64,000 nt of DNA from Candidatus Eisenbacteria bacterium (GTDB lineage Bacteria; Eisenbacteria; RBG-16-71-46). Location: positions 1 through 64,000 of the forward strand of contig JADLBL010000020.1 of assembly GCA_020847735.1 (NCBI GenBank), written 5' to 3'. Position 1 is the first letter of the stretch, and each line of letters opens with the position of its first letter. Below, piece after piece: positions 35,282-45,692 of the stretch. The translations under genes and the position numbers were made by a program. Below the pieces are notes generated by a model. It saw only the letters and a program-made list of their open reading frames with translations. It was not told the DNA's origin and did not search any database.

Positions 35282-36589
35282 GTGGAGGCGCTCGCGCAGC
35301 AGGAGTCCCGCACGCTCGCCGAGTTCATGCGCCGCTACGGGATCACCTTCCGCGATCCCGGACTGCTCAAGCTGGCGCTGACGCATCGCTCCTACCTGAG
35401 CGTCACCGGGCAGGAGCCGAGCGAGTCCAACGAGCGCCTGGAGTTCCTCGGGGATTCGGTGCTCGGACTCGTGACCAGCGAGTATCTGTACCTGCGCCAT
35501 CCCGGCGAGCACGAAGGCCAGCTGACGAAGACCAAGTCGTTGCTCGTCTCGAAGGCGATCCTGTCCCGGCGGGCGCTGCGCATGGGGCTCGGGAACTACG
35601 TGCTCCTCAGCCACTCCGAGGTGGAGTCCGGCGGCCGGAAGCGGCTGTCCATCCTGGCCGACGCGTTCGAGTCCGTTCTGGGCGCGGTGTACCTCGACCA
35701 GGGCTTCGAGACGGCGCGCCGCTTCATCCATCGGTGGCTGCTCGCGGAGTCCGACGCGATCGTCTCCGACAAGCAGCACACCAACTACAAGAGCGACCTG
35801 CAGGAGTACGTGCAGAGCACCTATCACACGCATCCGGTCTACCGACTGCGCAGCGAATACGGTCCCGACCATTCCAAGTACTTCGTGGTTGACGTAATGG
35901 TCGGTCGCCGGACCCTGGGCCAGGGGCGCGGACAGAACAAGAAGGAGGCCGAGCAGGCGGCGGCCCGGCATGCGGTGGAGAGCGTCGAACAGCAGCGCCG
36001 CGCGGCGCGGGGGGCGGTGGAGCGCGAGCCCGCCGAAGTCCGCGGCGACGACGAGGCCAGTTCGGCCGACAGCCGCCGCCGCCGCCGGGGTCGCCGGTCG
36101 CGAGGACACGAGCGCGACCGCGAGTCCGAGCCGTCCACCGGCGCGACCGCGGCGGAGCCCGCGTGGGAGGAGGAGCGCGAGCCGGCCGAGGCGGACTTCG
36201 CGCCCGAGGATTCCGGCGAGGACGATCTCATCGAGGACGAGTCCGTCGAGGACGACGGGCGCGCCCCCGAAACGGATGCCGGGGACGACCGGGACGAGTC
36301 CCGGGAGCCCGCGGCGCGACGGGAGTCCCCGGAGCAGGCCGCGCCGTCGCAGGAGCCGGCCCGCGACGAGACACGACTCGACCCCTACGGGTTCGCCGAG
36401 GAACGCGGTGTCCGGCCGGTCGTGGAACTTTCGGGAAGCGAAGCGGAAGCGCCGGATGAGGCCGCCGAGTCGCGGGATCGCGACGCGCGCATCGAGGAGA
36501 TCGAGCGCGCCATGGCCAGCTTCGGCCGCCAGCGCGAACGCCACGGCGGCGGCGAGCGGTACGGCCGCAAGGGCCGTCGCGGGCGCTGA
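35282..36589 (+). CDS. rnc: Ribonuclease III with long charged tail
   Basis: Cuts double-stranded RNA in rRNA and mRNA processing. From GTG 35282 the protein has 435 residues: RNase III domain (signature NERLEFLGDSVL at 50-61; second acidic site in ADAFESVLGAVYLDQG), dsRNA-binding domain (NYKSDLQEYVQ... to AAARHAVE, up to about 235), then about 195 residues of Arg/Glu/Asp-rich disordered tail. The frame upstream (35124-35281) is also protein-like (basic, with SFLGWLKSLFGF) but has no ATG/GTG/TTG; the next ATG is 35006, inside fabF. So the true start is unclear. Following fabF is the standard place for rnc. Confidence 0.9.
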   Translation: MEALAQQESRTLAEFMRRYGITFRDPGLLKLALTHRSYLSVTGQEPSESNERLEFLGDSVLGLVTSEYLYLRHPGEHEGQLTKTKSLLVSKAILSRRALRMGLGNYVLLSHSEVESGGRKRLSILADAFESVLGAVYLDQGFETARRFIHRWLLAESDAIVSDKQHTNYKSDLQEYVQSTYHTHPVYRLRSEYGPDHSKYFVVDVMVGRRTLGQGRGQNKKEAEQAAARHAVESVEQQRRAARGAVEREPAEVRGDDEASSADSRRRRRGRRSRGHERDRESEPSTGATAAEPAWEEEREPAEADFAPEDSGEDDLIEDESVEDDGRAPETDAGDDRDESREPAARRESPEQAAPSQEPARDETRLDPYGFAEERGVRPVVELSGSEAEAPDEAAESRDRDARIEEIERAMASFGRQRERHGGGERYGRKGRRGR

Positions 36590-36640
36590 CGTGCCGGCTT
36601 CCGGCCGTACGCGTCATGGAGACGCGACGAAGTCGCGTGC

Positions 36641-36646
36641 TAGGCT
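36641..36646 (+). promoter_or_regulatory. -10-like TAGGCT before the TPR gene
   Basis: GTGCTAGGCT gives an extended -10 (TG-C-TAGGCT) ending 10 nt before ATG 36657, so the leader would be only a few nt. Confidence 0.4.
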
Positions 36647-36656
36647 TCGCGCAACC

Positions 36657-38330
36657 ATGAGGCTCCTCCTGCTCGTCGCCGCGCTCGCCGCCTTCGTCCT
36701 GCCCGCTTCGGCCGCGATCGCGCCGGCGGACTCCGGCGCCGGCGCCTACCGGAGCGAGCAGGCGCTGCGCCATTACCTGCAGGGCCGCTGGCTCGAGGAG
36801 GCCGAACGCCCGCAGGACGCGCAGGCGGAGTTTTCGCGCGCCCTGTCGCTCGATCCCGGCGCCGCCGACGTCATGCTGCACCTGGCCGAGCTGGCGGCGA
36901 ACTCCGGCGAGTCGGGCCGCTCGCTCGAACTCGCGGATCGTATCCTCGGGGATGACCCCGGCAACGCCCGGGCACTGTGGCTGCGCGGCGCGGCGCTCTT
37001 CAATCTCGGCAGGGCGGGCGAGGCCATCGGACCGCTCGAGGCCGCGAGTCGCGCCGACTCGCTGAATCCGGACTACGCGCGCACGCTCGCGCGGGTCGCC
37101 GAAGCGCTCGACCGCCTGCCGGTGGTCTTCGCCGCATGGGAGCGGGTGACGCGCCTGGACGACGAGGACGCCGAGGCGTGGTTCCAGCTCGCCACGGTCG
37201 CGATGCGGGTGGGCCGCTTCGGTCTGGCCGACAGCGCGCTCGACCGCTCCGACGAGCTCAATCCCGTGCGGCCGGGAGCGCTGCTCCTGCGCGGCTGGAT
37301 CCGCCAGTACACGGGCCGGCCCGCCGAGGCGGCGGAGTTCTTCCGCCGGCACCTCGAGATCCACTCGGGCGACCAGGCGACCCGCCGGCAGCTCGTGCTG
37401 CTGCTCCTGAGGCTCAAGCGGCCGGGGGAGGCGTTCCGCGAATCGCAGCGGCTCGCGGCCGCCCGGCCCGAGGACCCGGACGCGCTGCAGCTCGAGGCCG
37501 ACTGCGCGTTCGCGAGCGGCAACGAAGTGGCCGGAACGCGGGCGCTCGCCAGCCTGCGCGCGCTGGCGCCGGACGACCCCGGGCTCGTGCTGCGCAGCGT
37601 CGCGGTGCTGGCGCGGCACGATCGCTCCGACGAGGCGCTGCGCGTCGTCAACGAGTGGACGCGCGTGCGGGCGGACGACGAGCGCGCGCTGTCGCTCGCG
37701 GCGCGCGCGCGCGCGATCGCCGGCCGGTACGATTCCGCGGCCGTGTACGCGCGCCGGCTCGTCGAGGCGACGCCCGACTCGGTGGACGCCCGCACGCTGC
37801 TGGCGCGCATCTACCAGGATTCGCGCCGCTGGCCCGAGGCCGTCGAGGCGTGGCGCGCGGCGCGCGCGCTGGCGCCCGACGATCCGCAGCTGATGCTCGA
37901 CCAGGGCTACTGCCTCGAGCGCGCCGGCGACATCGCGGGCGCGATCGAACTGGGCCGCAAGGCGCTGGAACGGGCGCCGGAGATGGCGGGAGCGCTCAAC
38001 TTTCTCGGCTATCTGCTCGCGGACAACGGTCGCGATCTCGAGGAGGCGCTCGGTCTCGTCACGCGCGCGCTGGCGCAGGATCCCGACAACGGCGCCTACG
38101 TGGACTCCTACGGCTGGGTGCTCTACCGGCTGGGGCGGCTCGCGGAAGCGCGCACGCAGCTGGAAAACGCGCTGGCCATCACCGGCGGCGACCCGGAGAT
38201 CCACGAGCACCTCGGGGACGTTTACCGCGACCTGCGGATGCTCGACCGCGCCCGGGAACAGTACCGGGCCAGCCTTGCCGCGGACTCGCGCAACACCCGT
38301 GTCCGGAACAAGTTGCAGCAGCTTCGCTGA
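36657..38330 (+). CDS. Exported TPR-repeat protein
   Basis: A 557-residue protein with a signal peptide (MRLLLLVAALAAFVLPASA) and about a dozen TPR-like helix pairs through its whole length. The C-terminal run (ALNFLGYLLADNGRDLEEAL.. then VDSYGWVLYRLGR) is a common motif of outer-membrane-associated TPR proteins. Such proteins scaffold complexes; no enzymatic motif is seen. It stands alone after rnc with its own promoter and ends 78 bp before the sigma gene. Confidence 0.85.
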   Translation: MRLLLLVAALAAFVLPASAAIAPADSGAGAYRSEQALRHYLQGRWLEEAERPQDAQAEFSRALSLDPGAADVMLHLAELAANSGESGRSLELADRILGDDPGNARALWLRGAALFNLGRAGEAIGPLEAASRADSLNPDYARTLARVAEALDRLPVVFAAWERVTRLDDEDAEAWFQLATVAMRVGRFGLADSALDRSDELNPVRPGALLLRGWIRQYTGRPAEAAEFFRRHLEIHSGDQATRRQLVLLLLRLKRPGEAFRESQRLAAARPEDPDALQLEADCAFASGNEVAGTRALASLRALAPDDPGLVLRSVAVLARHDRSDEALRVVNEWTRVRADDERALSLAARARAIAGRYDSAAVYARRLVEATPDSVDARTLLARIYQDSRRWPEAVEAWRAARALAPDDPQLMLDQGYCLERAGDIAGAIELGRKALERAPEMAGALNFLGYLLADNGRDLEEALGLVTRALAQDPDNGAYVDSYGWVLYRLGRLAEARTQLENALAITGGDPEIHEHLGDVYRDLRMLDRAREQYRASLAADSRNTRVRNKLQQLR

Positions 38331-38408
38331 ACCCCCGGGTCGCCCGCCCGGGAATCGCCCGGAACCGGCGCGGGACGCGGGGGTATCACGAGCACGGAGA
38401 GGTTCCGC

Positions 38409-39032
38409 TTGGCCCCTGACCGAAACCCCCCGCTCGCCCAGATCGTGAGCCTGTCGGACGAAGACCTCATGGCCCGGGTGGCCGAGGACGACGACCGCGC
38501 GTTCACGGAGCTGGTGGGGCGTTTCCAGGGCCGGGTCACGAACCTCGTCAGCCGGATCCTGAACGACCGCAACTGCGCGGACGACCTGGCGCAGGAAGTG
38601 TTCGTGCGGGTGTTCGTGCACCGGCGGAACTACCGGCGCGGTTCGAAGTTCTCGACGTGGATCTTCACGATCGCGGCGAACCTCGCCAAGAACGAGATTC
38701 GACGCAGGGTCAGGAGACGGAACTGGTTTTCGCTGGACGCGCTGACGGAGATGCTCCACGACAGCGTTCCCCAGCTGGCGGATCCCACCGAGTCCCGCGA
38801 AACGGGGCTCGAACGCGAACAGTTGCAGGGTGAGATCGGCAAGGCCATCGTCACCGTGCCCGAAAAGTACCGTCTCGCGCTGGTGCTGCGGGACATCGAG
38901 GGCCTGGCCTACGAGGAGATCGCTGAAGTGCTCGGTGTTCCGGGCGGAACGGTGCGCTCGCGCATCAATCGCGCCCGGAGCATGCTGAAGCGCAAGCTCC
39001 AACCGCTACTACGAAAGCAGGCAGAACCATGA
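38409..39032 (+). CDS. RpoE-type ECF sigma factor
   Basis: A 207-residue sigma-70 family factor. Region 2 (AFTELVGRFQGRVTNLVSRIL...DDLAQEVFVRVF with FSTWIFTIAANLAKNEIRRR) and region 4 (LVLRDIEGLAYEEIAEVLGVPGGTVRSRINRARSMLKRKL) are complete. Start TTG at 38409 has GGAGAGG about 7 nt upstream. The ATG of the zinc-finger anti-sigma gene overlaps its stop, so the two are made together. It probably controls a cell-envelope stress response, given the HtrA-like gene third in the operon. Confidence 0.94.
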   Translation: MAPDRNPPLAQIVSLSDEDLMARVAEDDDRAFTELVGRFQGRVTNLVSRILNDRNCADDLAQEVFVRVFVHRRNYRRGSKFSTWIFTIAANLAKNEIRRRVRRRNWFSLDALTEMLHDSVPQLADPTESRETGLEREQLQGEIGKAIVTVPEKYRLALVLRDIEGLAYEEIAEVLGVPGGTVRSRINRARSMLKRKLQPLLRKQAEP

Positions 39033-39613
39033 AGCGTTGCGGACGGGCCCGGGACCTGTTCGGGCCGTATTGGGACGACGAGGTCACGCGCGCCGAGCGC
39101 GAGTGGCTCGAGGCGCATTTCCAAGCCTGTCCGGACTGTCGTGCCGGGTACGAGCAGTTCGCCAGGACGCTCGAGGCGATGGCCACCCTGCCACGCGCGG
39201 AAGCCGCGCCCGACCTCGCCGCCCGCGCGCTCGCGGCCGCACGCCGCGCCGCCCCGGCGCCCGACGTCATCTTCGTGCGCGAGACGCCGCGCTGGGTGCC
39301 GGTGACGGCGGCGGTTGTGGCGCTCGTGCTCGTCGCCGCCTCGATCGCCCCCTATCTCGCGGGAATGCGATTCGGCGCCCCGCTCGCGGGCCGCGTCGCG
39401 GCCGTGCCCGAGGCGCGCCTGGTCCCGGCGCGCGTGTCCGGAGCGGAGCCGGTGAGCGGCACGATGGCCACCGCCGTCATGGACAGCCTGTTCGATCACA
39501 GCGAAGACGTGGATTTCGTCCTCGATCCGGTCAACCCGCGCGAGGGACGCGCCGCGGCGGGCATGCGGCTGCCCGGCGGGGTCCAGGCCGAGCAGACGGT
39601 CATCACCTTCTGA
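39029..39613 (+). CDS. Membrane anti-sigma factor with zinc-finger domain
   Basis: A 194-residue protein. N-terminal ZAS-type zinc finger HxxxCxxC (H30, C34, C37), one membrane helix (about 89-111) and a periplasmic tail of about 80 residues. Such proteins hold the partner ECF factor at the membrane until a signal leads to release. ATG at 39029 overlaps the sigma stop codon (ATGA). The partner is the factor at 38409-39032. Confidence 0.9.
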   Translation: MKRCGRARDLFGPYWDDEVTRAEREWLEAHFQACPDCRAGYEQFARTLEAMATLPRAEAAPDLAARALAAARRAAPAPDVIFVRETPRWVPVTAAVVALVLVAASIAPYLAGMRFGAPLAGRVAAVPEARLVPARVSGAEPVSGTMATAVMDSLFDHSEDVDFVLDPVNPREGRAAAGMRLPGGVQAEQTVITF

Positions 39614-39638
39614 TCCGCCGGAGGCGGGCCGAGACAAC

Positions 39639-40901
39639 GTGAACGCATCCGAGTCGAGTCGGCGCCGCGCGAGCGACGAACGGGCGGGCCCCCGCAGGCG
39701 CGGCCCGCGGGCGCTGCTGACGCTCGTGGCGGTGCTGCTGGCGGTCGCGTTCGCGGCCGGTCGCGCGGCCGCCCAGGGCGCGCTCTCGGCCGTCGAGTCG
39801 GACCTCGACCAGCTCACACGGCGAGCGCGGCCTTCGCTGCTCACGATCGTCGCGCAGAGCCCGATCTCGGCCGAGGGCACGGCCTCTCCGTCGGGCGGCG
39901 CGCGGCGCGTGCACAGCCGCGTCGGGTCGGGCGTCGCGGTCGGCGTGGACGAGGTGCTCACCACGGTCAGCGTGGTGATCGGCGCCGAGCACTTGCTCGT
40001 GCTCACCGCGAACGGCCTGCAGGCCGAAGCGGTGATCGCCGGCATCGACCCGATCCGCAACATCGCGCTGCTGCGCGTGAGCGGGCTCGCGTTGCCGCCG
40101 CTGCGCCTGGCGCCCAAGCCGGCCAGCCTCGGTGACTGGGTGATCGTGCTGGGAAGTTCGTACCGGGGAGCGCCCACGCAGTCCGTCGGCAACATCGCGT
40201 TCCGCTTCCGCGAACCCGGCTCGAGCCTGCTGCAGCTGACCAACGAGGTGTATCCGGGCAACAGCGGGGGAGCCGCGGTCAACTCGCGGGGCGAACTGCT
40301 CGGCCTGGTGCAGGGCGAGCTCGGCTCGCCCGAGGCCCCGGGCCGCCGCGAGCGCGGCGAACGCAGGCCGGGCGGCATCAGTCTGGTCATTCCGGTCGAG
40401 GACATCCGCGAGCCCCTCGAATCGCTGCGCCGCGACGGGCATGTCGAGCTCGGCTACCTCGGCGTCTCGACGCGCGGCGCGTTCGTGGACAGCGACACCG
40501 AGCCGGGTCTGCGCGTGCCCATCGGCGCGATCGTCGAGGCGGTGCAGTCCGGCGGACCGGCGGACCGCGTCGGCCTGCGCAAGGGCGACCTGATCGTCGC
40601 CTACCAGGACCAGCGCGTGGAGTACCCCGAGCAGCTCGCGCGCTGGGTGGCCGCGACGCGTCCGGGCACGGTCGTGAAGCTGGTCTGGGCGCGCGACGAA
40701 ATGCAGCGGACCGGGCAGGTCCCGCTGACCGGATCACCCACGGCGATTCCGAGCTGGATGCGCCTGAACGTCGGGACCCCGCAGGCCGTCCGGCCCGCGG
40801 CCACCGGCGGCGAGCGGCGCATGGACGAACTTCAGAGCGAGATCCGCCGGCTGAGCGCCGAGCTCGACCGCCTGCGCCAGGCGCAGGACTCGACGCGCTG
40901 A
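39639..40901 (+). CDS. HtrA/DegP-like protein with degenerate catalytic triad
   Basis: A 420-residue exported protein: signal anchor (about 24-44), trypsin-like domain (60-270), one PDZ domain (about 280-365, LGYLGVSTRG...VGLRKGDLIVAY) and a short coiled coil (about 392-415). The nucleophile is kept (GNSGG, S209), but the His position reads LTTVSVV (S111) and the Asp position reads PIRNIALL (N141). Two of three triad residues are thus lost and proteolysis is unlikely; it may act as a chaperone or sensor. GTG at 39639, 25 bp after the anti-sigma gene. Confidence 0.85.
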   Translation: MNASESSRRRASDERAGPRRRGPRALLTLVAVLLAVAFAAGRAAAQGALSAVESDLDQLTRRARPSLLTIVAQSPISAEGTASPSGGARRVHSRVGSGVAVGVDEVLTTVSVVIGAEHLLVLTANGLQAEAVIAGIDPIRNIALLRVSGLALPPLRLAPKPASLGDWVIVLGSSYRGAPTQSVGNIAFRFREPGSSLLQLTNEVYPGNSGGAAVNSRGELLGLVQGELGSPEAPGRRERGERRPGGISLVIPVEDIREPLESLRRDGHVELGYLGVSTRGAFVDSDTEPGLRVPIGAIVEAVQSGGPADRVGLRKGDLIVAYQDQRVEYPEQLARWVAATRPGTVVKLVWARDEMQRTGQVPLTGSPTAIPSWMRLNVGTPQAVRPAATGGERRMDELQSEIRRLSAELDRLRQAQDSTR

Positions 40902-40913
40902 AGCGCCCGCGTG

Positions 40914-40919
40914 TAGGTT
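40914..40919 (+). promoter_or_regulatory. -10-like TAGGTT, leaderless aroB
   Basis: GTGTAGGTT ends 8 nt before ATG 40928, with no ribosome site between. It would start an aroB-aroQ-accB-pilT-accC transcript. Confidence 0.4.
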
Positions 40920-40927
40920 CCGCGGCG

Positions 40928-42031
40928 ATGGCGGACCTCCTGCTCGGCTATCCACCGGCGGCCGGTCGCTCGCGCGTGCGCGTGGCGCGGGGCGCGCTCG
41001 CGCGCCTCGGGGCGTTCGTGCGCGAGACCACGGGTGCGCGTACGGTCGCGCTGGTCTCAGACCGGCGCGTGGACCACCTGTGGGGCGGGCTCGCCCGCCG
41101 CTCGCTGCGCCGGGCGGGTGTGGCGGCGCTGCCGTTCCCGGTTCCCGCCGGCGAGCGGGCCAAGTCTCCCGGCCAGCTGGCGCGGCTCTGGGAAGGCTTC
41201 GCGGCGGCGGGTCTGTCCCGCGCCGACGCGGTCGTGGCGCTTGGCGGCGGGACGACGGGCGACCTGGCCGGACTGGCGGCCGCGACCTGGCTGCGGGGCG
41301 TGCCGTGGGTGTGCGTGCCGACGACGCTGCTCGCGCAGGTGGACAGCAGCGTCGGCGGCAAGACCGCCGTGGACCTCGACGCCGGCAAGAACCTCGTGGG
41401 CGCTTTCCACCAGCCGGCCGGTGTGCTCGCTGACCCCGAGGTGCTGGGCACCCTGCCGGCGCGCCAGGTGCGCGCGGGGCTCGCCGAGGTCCTCAAGAAG
41501 GGCTTCGCGGTGGAACGGCGGCTCTTCGAGTGGTGCGAGCGCAACGCCGACCCGCTCGCGGCCGGCGAGAGTGCGGCCCTCGCGGAGGCGGTGAAGCGGG
41601 CGATCCGCGTCAAGGCGCGAATCGTGCGAGCCGACGAACGCGAGCGCGAGGGCGGACGGCGCACGGCGCTCAACTTCGGGCACACGCTCGGGCACGCCCT
41701 CGAGGCCGCGCTCGGCTACCGGCGGCTGCTGCATGGCGAGGCGATCGCGATCGGCATGCGCGTCGCGGCCGAGCTGAGCGTGGCGGTGGCCGGGCTGCCC
41801 GCGGGCGAGCGGGTGAGGCTCGAGGCGATGCTCGACCACGTCGGGCTGCCGGTGCACATGCCGGCGGTGCGAATCCCGGCGCTGCGAGCCGCGATGGCGC
41901 GCGACAAGAAGCGCCGCGGAGCGGTGGTGCGCTGGGTGTTGACGCCCCACATGGGCGCTGTTACGTTGCCCCGCGCTGTTCCGTATCCGCTCGTGCGTGC
42001 CGCGCTGCTGCACGCCGGAGCGCGCGGTTGA
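40928..42031 (+). CDS. aroB: 3-dehydroquinate synthase
   Basis: A 367-residue NAD- and metal-dependent enzyme, second step of the shikimate pathway. GGGTTGDLAGLAA (NAD loop), PTTLLAQVDSSVGGKT, the zinc-binding NFGHTLGHALE and the H in GEAIAIGM context are all seen. Full length. It starts a run with aroQ, the next pathway step, 22 bp downstream. Confidence 0.96.
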   Translation: MADLLLGYPPAAGRSRVRVARGALARLGAFVRETTGARTVALVSDRRVDHLWGGLARRSLRRAGVAALPFPVPAGERAKSPGQLARLWEGFAAAGLSRADAVVALGGGTTGDLAGLAAATWLRGVPWVCVPTTLLAQVDSSVGGKTAVDLDAGKNLVGAFHQPAGVLADPEVLGTLPARQVRAGLAEVLKKGFAVERRLFEWCERNADPLAAGESAALAEAVKRAIRVKARIVRADEREREGGRRTALNFGHTLGHALEAALGYRRLLHGEAIAIGMRVAAELSVAVAGLPAGERVRLEAMLDHVGLPVHMPAVRIPALRAAMARDKKRRGAVVRWVLTPHMGAVTLPRAVPYPLVRAALLHAGARG

Positions 42032-42053
42032 CGCACGTGTCCGGTGAGCCCAG

Positions 42054-42500
42054 ATGCGCATCCTGATCCTTCACGGACCCAACCTGCACGCGCTCGGCAC
42101 ACGCGAGCCGGAGATTTACGGCCGCGTCACCCTGGCGGACATCGACGCGCGGCTCGTGGCGCTGGGCGGGGAACTCGGCTGCGACGTCGAGAGCCTGCAG
42201 AGCGATCACGAGGGCGTTCTGATCGAGGCGCTTTATCGGGCGCGCGGCCGCGTCCACGGAGTCGTGCTCAACCCCGGCGGCCTGACCCACACGAGCGTCG
42301 CGCTCCGCGACGCCGTCAAGGGCGCCGCGCTCCCGACGGTCGAGGTGCACGTGTCCAATCCGCACTCGCGGGAACCGTTTCGCCACCAGTCGTTCGTCTC
42401 CGGCGCCGCCCTGGCCGTCGTGCAGGGGTTCGGGGCCGACAGCTACACCCTCGCGCTGCGCGGCCTTCACGCGCACCTGAACCATGCCCGGCAAGGGTAG
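42054..42500 (+). CDS. aroQ: Type II 3-dehydroquinate dehydratase
   Basis: A 148-residue dodecamer-type enzyme that turns 3-dehydroquinate into 3-dehydroshikimate. Key motifs: [16 protein letters not shown] with the catalytic Tyr, [12 protein letters not shown] and [18 protein letters not shown] with the catalytic His. Start ATG 42054. Overlaps accB by 17 nt. Confidence 0.96.
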   Translation: MRILILHGPNLHALGTREPEIYGRVTLADIDARLVALGGELGCDVESLQSDHEGVLIEALYRARGRVHGVVLNPGGLTHTSVALRDAVKGAALPTVEVHVSNPHSREPFRHQSFVSGAALAVVQGFGADSYTLALRGLHAHLNHARQG

Positions 42501-43050
42501 CCGGGCCGGCGGCCGGCCTGCGCGCGGCGTGAAGCCGGCGGCTCGCAAGGCCGATAACGCGGGCGGTGCGTCGGCGGCCGGCTTCGAGCTTCAGGAGCTT
42601 CGGCAGCTGATCCGGCTCGTCCAGCGCACCGGCATCGGCGAGCTCGAGGTCGCTTCGGGCGGCCGTTCGGTGCGCATCTCCGCGGTTTCGACGGCGCCGG
42701 CTTCCGGGTCGGTCGCCGTTCCCGCCGCCGTTCGCACGGCCGGCCCGGCGCCCGAGGCGCCCCCGGCCGCCGCGCCGGCGCCGGACGCCGCGGCCGCGCC
42801 GGCCGGCAACCTCAAGGCCATCACCTCGCCGATGGTGGGCACCTTCTATCGCGCTCCGGCTCCGGATGCCGACCCGTTCGTCGAAACGGGCGACGTCATC
42901 GCGGCGGGACAGACGGTGTGCATCGTCGAAGCCATGAAGCTCATGAACGAGATCGAATCCGAGTTCAAGGGCCGCGTGGTGCAGGTGCTGGTGGAAAACG
43001 CGCAGCCGGTCGAGTTCGGGCAGAAGCTGTTCCTGATCGACCCGGCCTGA
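42484..43050 (+). CDS. accB: Biotin carboxyl carrier protein of acetyl-CoA carboxylase
   Basis: A 188-residue carrier of biotin for malonyl-CoA synthesis. Biotin is attached at K152 in EAMKLM; the thumb loop and the [19 protein letters not shown] strand are typical. The N-terminus has a basic extension (1-33) and the middle is a long Ala/Pro linker. ATG 42484 lies inside the end of aroQ. Unusually, a PilT-type ATPase gene separates it from accC. Confidence 0.95.
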   Translation: MPGKGSRAGGRPARGVKPAARKADNAGGASAAGFELQELRQLIRLVQRTGIGELEVASGGRSVRISAVSTAPASGSVAVPAAVRTAGPAPEAPPAAAPAPDAAAAPAGNLKAITSPMVGTFYRAPAPDADPFVETGDVIAAGQTVCIVEAMKLMNEIESEFKGRVVQVLVENAQPVEFGQKLFLIDPA

Positions 43051-43100
43051 CGCGCAGGCCGGGACGCGCCGGGCTCCGGTCCGGCGACGATGGGAGCGAC

Positions 43101-44294
43101 ATGAACATCCGCACGGTGCTCGAAAAGATGATCGCGGCGCGGGCCAGCGACCTCCACCTCAAGGCGGGCACGCCCCCCGTCGTGCGCGTGGACGGCGTGC
43201 TCTACACGCTCGACGAGCCGCCGCCGTCGGCGCAGGACCTGCGCGAGGTTGGGAACCAACTGCTCAACGAGGAGCAGCGCACCTACTTCTCCTCGCACAG
43301 CGAGATCGACTTCGCGTTCGGCGTCTCGGGCCTGGCCCGCTTCCGCGCCAACATCTTCATGCAGCGCGGCACCGCCGCGCTCGCGCTGCGCCACGTCCCG
43401 GTCGAAGTGCCGACCCTGGACGACCTCGGGCTGCCGGCGGTGGTCCGCGAGCTGGCCTTCTCCCCGCGCGGGCTCATCCTGGTCACCGGACGCACCGGCT
43501 CGGGCAAGTCCACGACCCTGGCGGCCATGATCGACACGATCAACCGCACGACCACGCGCAACGTGATCACGGTCGAGGACCCGATCGAGTTCCTGCATCG
43601 CGACCGGTTGTCGTTCATCCACCAGCGCGAGGTCGGGCTCGACACGCAATCGTTCCACGACGGCCTGCGCTACGTGCTGCGCCAGGATCCCGACATCATC
43701 CTGGTCGGCGAGATTCGCAGTCTCGAGACCATGAGCACGGCGCTCATGGCCGCCGACACCGGCCACCTCGTCATGTCCACGCTGCACACGACCGACGTCG
43801 TGCAGAGCCTGCAGCGCATCATTTCGTTCTACCCGCCCCACCAGCACGACGAGATTCGAATGTCGCTCGCGGCGAACCTGCGTGCCGTGATCTCGCAGCG
43901 CCTGATCCCGCGCCGCGACGGCGCCGGCCGCGTGCCGTCGTGCGAGGTCATGGTCAGCACGCCGACGATCCGGGAGTACATCCTCAATCCCGAGAAGATT
44001 CCGCTCATCCACTCGATCGTCGCCGAAGGCGTGACGCAGTACGGCATGCAGACCTTCGACCAGTCCGTGCTGGGGCTGCTGCGCGAGGGCCTCATCACCG
44101 AGGAAGAAGCGCTGCGAAACTGCAACAACCCGAACGAGCTCAGCCTCAAGCTCAAGGGCATCTCGGCCGCGAGCGACCGCACCTGGCAGCCGGTGGCTTC
44201 CGGGTCCGGCGAACGTGCGGAAGGCACCGCGCACGGAGGCGGTGGTCCGGGCGGCGGCAAGAGCCCCTCACCTGAGTGGATGTCCCGCGAGTAG
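43101..44294 (+). CDS. PilT-type twitching motility ATPase
   Basis: A 397-residue hexameric secretion ATPase that pulls back type IV pili. N-terminal domain (ASDLHLKAGTPPVVRVDG), Walker A GRTGSGKS (130-137), Asp box VEDPIEF, Walker B region DPDIILVGEIRSLET and His box STLHTTD. In PilT the Walker B end usually reads GE(M/L)RDLET; here the Asp is Ser. A Gly-rich end of about 45 residues is extra. It could be PilT or PilU-like. ATG 43101 has GGGAG upstream. Its place between accB and accC is not usual. Confidence 0.9.
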   Translation: MNIRTVLEKMIAARASDLHLKAGTPPVVRVDGVLYTLDEPPPSAQDLREVGNQLLNEEQRTYFSSHSEIDFAFGVSGLARFRANIFMQRGTAALALRHVPVEVPTLDDLGLPAVVRELAFSPRGLILVTGRTGSGKSTTLAAMIDTINRTTTRNVITVEDPIEFLHRDRLSFIHQREVGLDTQSFHDGLRYVLRQDPDIILVGEIRSLETMSTALMAADTGHLVMSTLHTTDVVQSLQRIISFYPPHQHDEIRMSLAANLRAVISQRLIPRRDGAGRVPSCEVMVSTPTIREYILNPEKIPLIHSIVAEGVTQYGMQTFDQSVLGLLREGLITEEEALRNCNNPNELSLKLKGISAASDRTWQPVASGSGERAEGTAHGGGGPGGGKSPSPEWMSRE

Positions 44295-44318
44295 CCCCAC
44301 CCGAGCCCCCTGCCGCCC

Positions 44319-45686
<1,368 letters not shown>

Positions 45687-45692
45687 GCCGCG

